Source: an uncultured Collinsella sp. (lineage in GTDB: Bacteria; Actinomycetota; Coriobacteriia; Coriobacteriales; Coriobacteriaceae). From it: 5,979 nucleotides of DNA. The notes beneath the pieces are model-generated. The model did no database searches, was not told where the DNA came from, and saw only the letters and a program-made list of their open reading frames with translations. The DNA lies in NCBI GenBank assembly GCA_900552735.1, contig USBA01000124.1:1-5979 (forward strand). Direction: 5' to 3'. This document shows positions 1 to 5,845 of the stretch, one piece after another; the first letter of the stretch is position 1, and every line of letters begins with the position of its first letter. The position numbers and the translations under genes were made by a program.

Positions 1-1099
1 TACCCGTGGAGTACAGCAGCGCACCGGCGCCCAAGAACAGCTCGCCCTTAAACATCGCGTGGTTAAACGTGTGGTAGAGGGCGGCCATCAGAGCCAGGAC
101 GGCGATGCCGACCGAGTTGAGCGCCATGGCGGCCATGGAGGCGCCGACGCCGAGCAGGATGATGCCGATGTTCTCGACGGAGTGATAGGCCAGCAGGCGC
201 TTGATGTCATGCTCCTGCAGGGCGAAGGCCACGCCGAGGACCGACGAGATCGCACCGAAGACCATGACCATAAGGCCCCACCAGACCTGAACGCCCGAGG
301 CGGAGAGCAGGTCGAGGCCCACCTTGAGGATGCCGAAGATACCGATCTTGATCATGCCGCCGGACATGAGGGCGGACACGTTGGACGGCGCCTCGGGGTG
401 CGCCTGGGGCAGCCAGGAGTGCAGCGGGATGATACCGGCCTTTGCGCCGAATCCGAAGAACGCGAGGACGAAGCACGCGGAGGAGACGGCGGGTCCAAAG
501 TCATGCGTACGGAAATCACTGAAGCTGAAGGAACCGCCCACGCCGTTGGTCATGAGCAGGAAGCTCGCCATGATAAGGACAAAGCCCACGTGCGCGATGA
601 CGAAGTAGAGCCAACCGCCCCTAATGGAGTTCTTGTTCTCCTCGATAACGACAAGGAAGTAGCTCGTAAGGGACATAAGCTCAAAGGCGACCAGGAACCA
701 GAACACGTTGTCGGCGGTGATGACGAGCATCATCGAGGCGACGAAGGTGTTCATGAAGAAACCGGCGCGCCCGACCTTGCCCGGGTACTCATCGAAGTAG
801 GACAGACCGTAGATGAAGCCCGCAAAGGCGAGGATTGAGATGAGGACCACGATCAGGCCCGCAAGGCCGTTGAGCAAGAGCTCGAGACGGGCGAACGGGA
901 AAAAGAAGACCGTGTTGAGGGACGAAACGTCGCCAAGCACGGCCTCGAGGCCCGCGATGAACGACAGCACGGCCGCGACGGCGCCGATCAGGCAGCCGGC
1001 GGTCTTGGCGGCGTTGTCGGCCTTAATCAGCAGAACCGAGGCGAGCGCACCGATGCACGAGACGGCAAGCGATGCGATAAACAGCGTCATGCTATCCAT
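1..1099 (-). CDS. hyfB: Hydrogenase-4 component B (HyfB/HycC-type antiporter-like membrane subunit), 3' end cut by window edge
   Basis: Large integral membrane subunit of a formate hydrogenlyase / hydrogenase-4 complex, in the proton-translocating NuoL/M/N antiporter family. The 366 visible residues are about the first half; from memory, E. coli HyfB has roughly 670. The sequence is very hydrophobic, with many predicted membrane helices. Family signatures visible are FFMNTFVASM (114-123), VAFELMSL with the conserved helix-5 Glu (E140), GFGAKAG with the helix-7 Lys (K220), PLHSWLPQAHPEAPS (225-239), IKIGIFGILK (250-259, second buried Lys K251), DIKRLLAYHSVENIG (298-312) and HTFNHAMFKG (343-352). 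GFFMN plus HSWLPxAHPxAPS resembles HyfB more than NuoL. The ATG at 1099 follows GGGAG at 8 bases and overlaps the hyfA stop by 8 bases (ATGGATAG), which suggests translational coupling. A second in-frame ATG three codons on (1090) is the alternative start. The assignment is firm; whether the complex pumps protons cannot be read from this. Confidence 0.95.
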   Translation of the reverse strand, partial: MDSMTLFIASLAVSCIGALASVLLIKADNAAKTAGCLIGAVAAVLSFIAGLEAVLGDVSSLNTVFFFPFARLELLLNGLAGLIVVLISILAFAGFIYGLSYFDEYPGKVGRAGFFMNTFVASMMLVITADNVFWFLVAFELMSLTSYFLVVIEENKNSIRGGWLYFVIAHVGFVLIMASFLLMTNGVGGSFSFSDFRTHDFGPAVSSACFVLAFFGFGAKAGIIPLHSWLPQAHPEAPSNVSALMSGGMIKIGIFGILKVGLDLLSASGVQVWWGLMVMVFGAISSVLGVAFALQEHDIKRLLAYHSVENIGIILLGVGASMAAMALNSVGIAVLALMAALYHTFNHAMFKGELFLGAGALLYSTG

Positions 1100-1709
1100 T
1101 GTTTACGCTCCCTTCTGCTTTCTCGGACAGGCCCTGGGCCACAGCGGTAACATCGATGGCCGGACCGTTTTCGATCGAGCGCAGGCGCTTGGCCTCGTCG
1201 AGCTCGCGATCGGCCGCGCCGCCCATGACGGTCAGCGCCTTGGTGGGGCACGCCGCCACACAATGCGGGCCGTCCGGATCGAATGCGCACAGGTCGCACT
1301 TGACAGCGCAGGTGTACTGACCAGGAGCCCACGTAAGCAGGCTGCTCAGGGACTTAGGATACGAAGGCGTCGGGTCGCACATGCCTGCGACACCGGCGAT
1401 AGACGTGCCATCGGGATGGATGGCTCCGAAGGGGCACGCGATGGCGCACAGCCTGCACCCGATGCACTCCTGCTCCTTGACGTGGATGCGATCGCCATCG
1501 TGCTCGATGGCATTCACCGGGCAAACCTCGGCACAGGGGGCACCCTCGCAATGGTGGCAGGCAAGGGCGGCCGAAATACCGCCGGTCTTCACGAGCGCCA
1601 AGCGCGGCGTATCCTGAAGACCCTGCATCCGGTGGGCGTCGGCACAGGCGGACTGGCATGTTCCGCAGCCGATGCACCTCTCCGGATTGATGTCGATGAA
1701 GCGGTTCAT
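1092..1709 (-). CDS. hyfA: Hydrogenase-4 electron-transfer ferredoxin, HyfA/HycB type (four [4Fe-4S] clusters)
   Basis: Polyferredoxin of 205 residues that should carry electrons from the formate dehydrogenase to the hydrogenase module on the cytoplasmic side of the membrane. Four cysteine quartets are visible: C12/15/18/22, C51/54/59/63, C82/85/88/92 and C138/141/150/154, matching the HycB/HyfA/HydN layout. Similarity to E. coli HyfA and HycB (from memory) includes MNRF at the start, the GLQxxPRLAL stretch (30-39), CHHCEGAPCAEVCPVNAI (51-68) and LLTWAPG before AVKCDLC. This makes it HyfA/HycB rather than HydN. Two extra cysteines (C111, C134) lie outside the motifs. The ATG at 1709 is chosen because AGGA sits 6 bases upstream; an in-frame GTG at 1715 would fall inside that ribosome binding site. 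It lies 78 bases after fdhF, with a strong hairpin in the gap, and overlaps hyfB by 8 bases. Confidence 0.93.
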   Translation of the reverse strand: MNRFIDINPERCIGCGTCQSACADAHRMQGLQDTPRLALVKTGGISAALACHHCEGAPCAEVCPVNAIEHDGDRIHVKEQECIGCRLCAIACPFGAIHPDGTSIAGVAGMCDPTPSYPKSLSSLLTWAPGQYTCAVKCDLCAFDPDGPHCVAACPTKALTVMGGAADRELDEAKRLRSIENGPAIDVTAVAQGLSEKAEGSVNNG

Positions 1710-1721
1710 CCCCACTTCCTT

Positions 1722-1766
1722 TCAAAATAACGGGCCGGGCTCCCGAACGTACGGGACGCCCGGCCC
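1722..1766 (-). terminator. Strong terminator-like hairpin between fdhF and hyfA
   Basis: Read on the minus strand, GGGCCGGGC + TCCCG pairs with CGGGA + GCCCGGCCC (1758-1766 with 1732-1740, and 1752-1756 with 1741-1745). This gives 14 base pairs with one bulged G (1757) and a 6-base loop (1746-1751). The minus-strand transcript then runs into GTTATTTTG, a short and imperfect U tract, before the hyfA ribosome binding site. The plus-strand reading has no U tract after the stem. The hairpin sits inside an apparent operon, so it could be a partial terminator, an attenuator or an mRNA processing/stability element. The structure is seen directly; its activity is inferred. Confidence 0.7.
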
Positions 1767-1787
1767 AAATAGCCAACGAGAACGGGA

Positions 1788-4010
1788 CTACACGATTTGG
1801 TTCACGTGCGTCTCGTCGTCGAACTTGGCGGCGCCGGGCTCAACATCCTGGGGAGCGGCTGCGTCCACCAGAGCCTGTTTGAGCTCGGTGTACTGACGCT
1901 CCACCTCGCCCTCGGCCCACACCTGGTCGGCGATGGCGTCGACCTGGCAGGCAGAGAACTTGTCCTCGGGCGTGTGCGAGACCGGGTCGACCTTGTGCAT
2001 GGTCAGCTCGTTGCACTTGCCGATCCACCACTGGTAGGTCATGTAGACCGTGCCCTTGTTGATACGGTCGGACACGTCCGCGCGGCTGTAAACCTGGCCG
2101 CGGCGGCTGTGAATCGAGACGATGTCGCCGTTCTTGATGCCGCGGGCCTTCGCGTCCGCGGGATTCATGCGAACGAAGCCGGGCTCGTCGGCAAGCAGTG
2201 CCAGCGTCTTGCAGTTGCCGGTCATCGAACGGCAGCTGTAGTGGCCGACCTCGCGGACGGTGCAAAGGATGAGCGGGTACTCATCGTCGGGAAGCTCGGA
2301 GGGCGCCTCCCAGTCGTGCGCCATCAGGTTGGCGCGGCCGTCCTTGGTGGTGAACTTGCCACCAGCGAACATGTCGGGCGTACCGTGGTCGTTCACATCG
2401 GTGCTCTTGACGGGCCACTGGGCGTAGCCGCCCTCGGGAGCCATCTTCTCGTAGGTCGCGCCCACAAAGTTGGGGCACAGACTAATGCACTCGTTCCAGA
2501 TCTGCTCGGTGTTGTCGTAGTGCATGGGATAGCCCATGCGCGTGGACAGGTCCGCGAAGATCTCCCAGTCGTGACGGCACTCGCCCTTGGGCGGAACAGC
2601 CGCGTCAAAGTGCTGGAAGCTACGGTCGGATGCAGTAAAGACACCCTCGTGCTCGCCCCAAGAGGTAGCGGGCAGGATGACATCGGCGAGCATGGTCGTC
2701 TGCGTCATAAAGATGTCCTGGCAAATGAACAGATCCAGCTCGGAGAGCGTCTTGCGCATACCGGCCGAATCGGGCTCGGTTTGCACCGGGTCCTCGCCGT
2801 AGTTGTAGAAGCAATGCACCTTGCCCTCGTCGACCAGGTGGCCCAGGTCGGTAAGCTTGTAGCCCTCCTCGAGCGGGAGCTTTTCCTCGGGCACGCCCCA
2901 AGCCTTGGCAAACTTGGCACGCACTGCCGGGTCGGTGACCTTCTGGTAGCCAGGGTACAGGTTGGGCAGCATGCCCATATCGCAGGAGCCCTGGACGTTA
3001 TTCTGACCGCGCACGGGCGCGAGGCCGGAATTGGGTTTGCCGATCTGGCCGGCAACGCAGGCGATGGAGGCGATGGTGTGAACCGTCTTCAGGTTCTGCT
3101 TCTGCTGGCATACGCCCATGCCCCAGCCAATGATGGCAGAGGGCTTCGCCGTGGCGTACATCTCGGCAGCTTGGTGGATCAACGCGGGCTCGACACCCGT
3201 GATGTCCTGTACGGATTCGGGAGTGTAGTTCTTGATGGTCTCCCACCACTCGTCAAAGCCGTTCGTATGCTCGGCGACGAATTCCTTGTCGTAGAGGCCA
3301 TCGTTGACCAAGCAGTTGGCAAAGGCGTTGAGGAACGCGACATTGCAACCGTTCTTGATCGGAAGGTAGAGATCGGCGATACGCGCGGTTTCGATATGGC
3401 GCGGGTCGGCGACGATGATCTTGCAACCCTTTTCTTTGGCTCGCACGATACGCCTTGCGACGATGGGGTGCGAATCGGCAGGGTTATAGCCGAAGAGGAA
3501 AATGCAGCCCGCATCCTCCATACCGGGGATGGAGCATGACATGCAACCTGAACCAACCGTGTCCATCAGACCGAGGACAGTAGGGCCGTGTCAAGTACGG
3601 GCGCAGTTGTCCACGCTGTGGGTGCCGATGCACGCACGCGTAAACTTCTGCATGACGTAGTTCGCCTCATTGCCGCCGCCTCGCGAAGAGCCGGTGGTCA
3701 TGACAGCGTTAGGACCATATTCGTCAATTATGGCCTGCATCTTAGATGCGGTGAAATCCAGTGCCTCGTCCCAGCTTACGCGCTCAAGATCCGCGCCCTT
3801 AGTGCGGCGGATCATCGGGTGCAGTACGCGAGGAGTCAAGATCTTGGTGTCGTTGATGAAGTCGTAGCCGCTCATGCCCTTAAGGCACAGCTCGCTCTGG
3901 TTGGTGATGCCGTTGAGCGGTTCGGTACCCACGACCTGGCCGTTTTGGACCAAGAGGTTAAACTGGCAACCGGCGCCGCAGTACGGGCAAATCACTTTAT
4001 GCTTCTCCAT
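1788..4010 (-). CDS. fdhF: Formate dehydrogenase H, selenocysteine-containing, molybdopterin type
   Basis: Catalytic subunit that oxidises formate to CO2 and passes electrons to the FHL ferredoxins. It is 740 residues long when the in-frame TGA at 3591-3593 is read as selenocysteine, and the frame is otherwise open. Seen in sequence: N-terminal [4Fe-4S] ligands C8, C11, C15 and C42; then TTGSSRGGGNE; CART-Sec140-HGPTV with the catalytic Sec140 and His141; FGYNPADSHPIV; VRGQNNVQG with Arg334 (E. coli Arg333 by context); TSWGEHEGVF; and the C-terminal cofactor-binding stretches VREVGHYSCRSMTGN and YMTYQWWIG. Identity to E. coli FdhF is evident throughout and Sec falls at the same residue number. 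The C-terminus runs about 20 residues past the E. coli protein, ending acidic and low-complexity. The ATG at 4010 has GGAGG 5 bases upstream; an in-frame ATG at 4061 would add 17 unrelated residues and lacks support. Enzyme use requires SelA/B/C/D and molybdopterin synthesis elsewhere in the genome. Confidence 0.97.
3560..3593 (-). promoter_or_regulatory. Bacterial SECIS element and Sec-coding UGA of fdhF
   Basis: The TGA (3593-3591) is followed by a foldable hairpin. Counting the U of UGA as 1, bases 15-21 (UGUCCUC) pair with 27-28 (GA) and 30-34 (GGACA), leaving U29 bulged and a GGUCU loop at 22-26. In E. coli fdhF the loop G23 and U24 bind SelB; here G and U occupy exactly those positions. 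Position 17 is also U, as in E. coli, although in the fold drawn here it is paired rather than bulged. This supports selenocysteine insertion rather than a nonsense mutation. Confidence 0.88.
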
Positions 4011-4033
4011 GACACCCTCCTTCCTTTCTCTGC

Positions 4034-4049
4034 TACCGATTACTCGGTA
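4034..4049 (-). other. Small GUAA-capped hairpin in the hydN-fdhF gap
   Basis: In the 74-base gap between the hydN stop and the fdhF start, the minus-strand transcript can form TACCGA / TCGGTA (6 bp) closed by GTAA, a GNRA tetraloop. It ends about 12 bases before the GGAGG ribosome binding site of fdhF. There is no U tract, so it is not a terminator. It could affect mRNA stability or translation of fdhF, or be incidental. Confidence 0.35.
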
Positions 4050-4084
4050 CTTATTTGACAATCATTGGGCCTGTCGCCCGACGC

Positions 4085-4603
4085 TTACGCCTCGTTTTCG
4101 ATGGTGGCGCGGGCACGCTCGGCAGTCAGTTCTGCCAGGCGCTCCTCGTCTACCAGGGTGAGGCCCTTGGTCGGGCACGCCTCGGCACACGCCGGACCGC
4201 CGGGACGGTCCACGCACAGGTCGCACTTGAGCACGAAGCTCTTGGTCTGCGAACCCACACGCACGTCGCCCATCAAGACGGGGACCTGCGTGGTAGCCAC
4301 GCTCACGGCGCCAAAGGGGCAGGCCATGACGCAGCTCTTGCAGCCGATGCAGTTGTCCTCGTTGACGCCGATACGATGGTTCTTAGGATCAAAGAACAAG
4401 GCGCCCGTAGGGCAGGCCTTGGCGCACGGAGCATCCTCGCAGTGGTGACATGCCACCGGCGCGGAAATCTCGTAGGTGCGCGTTACGCGCAAGCGAGGTG
4501 CGGCGATGTTGCCGGGAATATCGTGTGCCTCGATGCACGCCGCCATACAGGTTTGGCACCCAATGCAGCGTGAAGAATCAGCCACGACTCGTTTATTGCC
4601 CAT
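4085..4603 (-). CDS. hydN: HydN-like four-cluster ferredoxin, first gene of the formate hydrogenlyase operon
   Basis: Polyferredoxin of 172 residues, probably a cytoplasmic electron carrier working with FdhF. E. coli HydN is linked to formate dehydrogenase H activity. Four cysteine quartets are present: C13/16/19/23, C52/55/60/64, C85/88/91/95 and C127/130/139/143. The C-terminal segment LVDEERLAELTAE (150-161) matches the HydN ending better than HycB/HyfA, and the protein lacks the LLTWAPG insertion seen in the other ferredoxin of this operon. The ATG at 4603 has GGGAG 8 bases upstream within AGGAGGGAG; the in-frame GTG three codons earlier lies too close to that site. The family (HydN/HycB/HyfA) is certain and the hydN label is the best fit. 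It is followed by fdhF after 74 bases and appears to lead the operon. Confidence 0.88.
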   Translation of the reverse strand: MGNKRVVADSSRCIGCQTCMAACIEAHDIPGNIAAPRLRVTRTYEISAPVACHHCEDAPCAKACPTGALFFDPKNHRIGVNEDNCIGCKSCVMACPFGAVSVATTQVPVLMGDVRVGSQTKSFVLKCDLCVDRPGGPACAEACPTKGLTLVDEERLAELTAERARATIENEA

Positions 4604-4780
4604 GTTGTTCACTCCCTCCTGAATCCCTTGCCGGAGAGACCCTGTCGACATTGACCCAAGCCGCCCGTGGCCTGGCATCGACGAATCGAATGCATGCGGC
4701 GAAACATGCACTCGGTAGAGTTTCTCCAACGATATACAGGTTAAATATACGCAGTTGCAGGGGGCAAACTTGAGCATAGG
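4604..4780 (-). promoter_or_regulatory. Probable FHL operon leader and promoter region (weakly resolved)
   Basis: This stretch upstream of hydN holds no credible gene. On the minus strand the best -10 candidate is TATATT (4749-4744), but no good TTGACA-like -35 lies 16-18 bases upstream of it. A second TATATC-like hexamer occurs at 4736-4731, also without a matching -35. A weak -35 fits a promoter that needs an activator, with the palindrome at 4781-4806 about 57 bases upstream of the implied start. No sigma-54 -24/-12 signature was found. The transcription start is a guess. Confidence 0.3.
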
Positions 4781-4806
4781 CCCTGCAATACGGGTGTATT
4801 GCAGGG
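4781..4806. promoter_or_regulatory. Perfect 11+11 base palindrome, candidate operator or attenuator stem
   Basis: CCCTGCAATAC (4781-4791) and GTATTGCAGGG (4796-4806) are exact inverted copies around a 4-base centre. The outer half-site TTGCAGGG recurs at 4755-4762 in the same orientation as the right arm. As DNA this resembles a dimer-binding operator placed upstream of hydN. As plus-strand RNA it is a hairpin followed by GTTTTGG, a weak terminator form; the extra half-site could pair with 4781-4788 instead, giving an alternative structure. There is no plus-strand gene just upstream that would need a terminator, so the operator reading is preferred. Confidence 0.55.
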
Positions 4807-4851
4807 GTTTTGGCAGGTTGGAATTATTCTCTAGAAGCTATAAAGGTGAGT

Positions 4852-4908
4852 GTATTACATGCGTACATCCAGGGGAGATTTCACGCTCGTTTATAAAGGA
4901 TGTAATAC
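4852..4908. repeat. Inverted repeat pair GTATTACAT / ATGTAATAC
   Basis: GTATTACAT (4852-4860) and its exact reverse complement (4900-4908) are 39 bases apart. A nested pair, TACATCC (4864-4870) and GGATGTA (4898-4904), shares part of the right arm. Each arm also follows a TATAAAGG direct repeat (4839-4846 and 4892-4899). These sit upstream of the toxin-antitoxin promoter and may be protein-binding sites. In AT-rich non-coding DNA chance is also possible. Confidence 0.35.
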
Positions 4909-5019
4909 GTTTGATATATATTTCGCGCTCATTAACTTGAGTGCAATAAAGTAGTGGTTATAAGATTGGTTATTATCAGCTAATGCTGTATTTGACCATT
5001 CAAATTGCACGCTCATTAA
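4883..5019 (+). repeat. Three copies of an ACGCTCATTAA-like element upstream of the antitoxin gene
   Basis: ACGCTCGTTTA (4883-4893), GCGCTCATTAA (4925-4935) and ACGCTCATTAA (5009-5019) are near-identical direct repeats. Their starts are 42 and 84 bases apart, multiples of about four helical turns, so they would face the same side of the DNA. The second abuts the candidate -35 and the third abuts the antitoxin ribosome binding site. This arrangement fits operator sites for autoregulation by the antitoxin, which is inference. Confidence 0.5.
4937..4964 (+). promoter_or_regulatory. Candidate sigma-70-type promoter of the toxin-antitoxin pair
   Basis: TTGAGT (4937-4942) and TATAAG (4959-4964) are separated by 16 bases, matching the -35 and -10 consensus at 4/6 and 5/6 positions. 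Transcription would begin near 4971, about 60 bases before the antitoxin start. A second weaker candidate upstream is TTGGAA (4818-4823) with TATAAA (4839-4844), 15 bases apart. Confidence 0.45.
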
Positions 5020-5031
5020 GGGAGGCCAGTG

Positions 5032-5355
5032 ATGTCATCGACTCAAAAACGAGCCATCCTGCAGGTGCGCATTCGCGAGGAAGACAAGCAGCATGCCGAG
5101 CGTCTCTACGACGCTATGGGCACATCGCTCGCCGAGGCTGTCCGTCTATTTGTCGCGCAGAGCATTTTGATGCGCAAGCTCCCCTTTCAGCCGGTCGCCG
5201 TGCGTTCAAAGGACGGCACCGCCGCCTATGGATCGCTCAAAGCATATGGTGACCCCAATCGCCGCGCCGAGGAGCGCAATGCCTGGATTGAATACCTTGC
5301 CACAGAAAGTGACGATTCGATTTTGGGCCCCGAGGAAGTAGATATCCATGAGTAG
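5032..5355 (+). CDS. RelB/DinJ-family antitoxin-like protein
   Basis: Protein of 107 residues. The N-terminal half (about 6-50) reads as a ribbon-helix-helix DNA-binding domain of the RelB/DinJ type: a strand AILQVRI (8-14), a helix EEDKQHAERLYDAMG (16-30), then TSLAEAVRLFVAQSI (31-45) and the typical closing LPF (50-52). The C-terminal half (AYGSLKAYGDP, about 65-75, then ERNAWIEYLA, 81-90) is the likely toxin-wrapping segment. Such antitoxins usually dimerise, bind their own promoter and neutralise a partner toxin. The ATG at 5032 follows GGAGG by 6 bases; the GTG immediately before it is less well placed. The stop overlaps the next gene by 8 bases (ATGAGTAG), as is common for toxin-antitoxin pairs. 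RelB/DinJ proteins normally pair with RelE/YafQ-type toxins, but the partner here is a PIN protein. Family call is good; activity is untested. Confidence 0.8.
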   Translation: MSSTQKRAILQVRIREEDKQHAERLYDAMGTSLAEAVRLFVAQSILMRKLPFQPVAVRSKDGTAAYGSLKAYGDPNRRAEERNAWIEYLATESDDSILGPEEVDIHE

Positions 5356-5845
5356 CACCATCATCGACGAGACCGTCATCCTGCGCTACCTGCTTGACGA
5401 CGACGAAGTTCTGTCACCGCGCGCCGCCAAGGTCATCGCCACGCGCACCGCTCGCGTCTACCCCGAAATCATCACACGCGTCGTGGTCACGCTGCGCGAC
5501 GTCTATAAGGTTCCCCGCGTTGAGATTGCTGCGGCCTTGAAAAGGCTGCTCGATGACGTCATGGTCGACGAGCCCACCGTTGTCGCCCTTGCCGTCAAAC
5601 TCTTTGGCAAGACCCATATGGACTTTACCGACTGCCTCCTCGCAGCCCGAACCGCCATCTACAACGATGATGTCGTGAGCTTTGGCAAGCCCATCATCCA
5701 AGGCATGATCGATTACCGTCGCAAGCGCCAAACCGCTGCCGAAGTCCGCGACCGTGCCGCCGAAGCCCGCGACCGCGCCGCCGAAGCCCGCAGCCGAAGC
5801 ACCGACTCCACCATCGACAAGCTCCGCCACCGCCCCCGCAGCTAA
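5348..5845 (+). CDS. PIN-domain (VapC-like) putative toxin with degenerate active site and repeat tail
   Basis: Protein of 165 residues; the PIN fold covers about 4-120. PIN toxins are Mg-dependent ribonucleases using four acidic residues. Visible motifs are TIIDETVILRYLL (4-16) with D7, VYKVPRVEIAAAL (52-64), DFTDCLLAA (92-100) with D92 and D95, and VVSFGKPI (109-116). Against the usual PIN pattern (DTNVILR, AEVVYVL, DFxDxLLA, TFDK), recalled from memory and aligned without gaps, the second acidic residue appears to be Arg44 and the fourth Gly113, and the Asp-Thr-Asn start reads Asp-Glu-Thr. Nuclease activity may therefore be weakened or lost; E40 nearby could compensate. Residues 130-150 are three heptads of the AAEARDR kind, encoded by 21-base tandem repeats, followed by an Arg-rich end. 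The start ATG at 5348 overlaps the antitoxin stop; AGGA lies 11 bases upstream. Translational coupling is likely. Confidence 0.75.
   Translation: MSSTIIDETVILRYLLDDDEVLSPRAAKVIATRTARVYPEIITRVVVTLRDVYKVPRVEIAAALKRLLDDVMVDEPTVVALAVKLFGKTHMDFTDCLLAARTAIYNDDVVSFGKPIIQGMIDYRRKRQTAAEVRDRAAEARDRAAEARSRSTDSTIDKLRHRPRS
5738..5800 (+). repeat. Three 21-base tandem repeats inside the PIN gene
   Basis: Units at 5738-5758, 5759-5779 and 5780-5800 share the core GCCGAAGCCCGCGACCGCGCC. Units 1 and 2 differ at two bases; unit 3 diverges in its last third. Being a multiple of three, copy-number change keeps the frame and would lengthen or shorten the protein by 7 residues per unit. Confidence 0.85.

Noticed and set aside
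59..838. Open plus-strand frame rich in Asp, Glu, His and Gly opposite hyfB
   Set aside because: Its composition is what antisense translation of a membrane protein gives; the HyfB reading explains the DNA fully.
1797..3539. Very long open plus-strand frame (about 580 codons) opposite fdhF
   Set aside because: It is the mirror of a GC-rich coding gene: the minus strand carries an unmistakable FdhF protein, while the plus-strand translation has no recognisable domain.
3566..3593. fdhF as a pseudogene with a nonsense mutation, or as two separate genes
   Set aside because: The stop is TGA at the known Sec position, the frame is unchanged across it, and a SECIS hairpin follows. No frameshift is present.
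4011..4061. Upstream ATG start (4061) for fdhF
   Set aside because: The extra 17 residues do not resemble the family and would swallow the clear ribosome binding site that precedes the ATG at 4010.
4796..4830. Sigma-54 promoter (as controls fdhF in E. coli)
   Set aside because: TGGCAGG at 4811-4817 recalls the -24 element, but no TTGC-type -12 element lies at the required spacing, and it points away from hydN.
4755..4940. Short plus-strand open frame of 61 codons in the intergenic region
   Set aside because: No good ribosome binding site, no recognisable protein, and it overlaps the palindrome and other regulatory-looking repeats.
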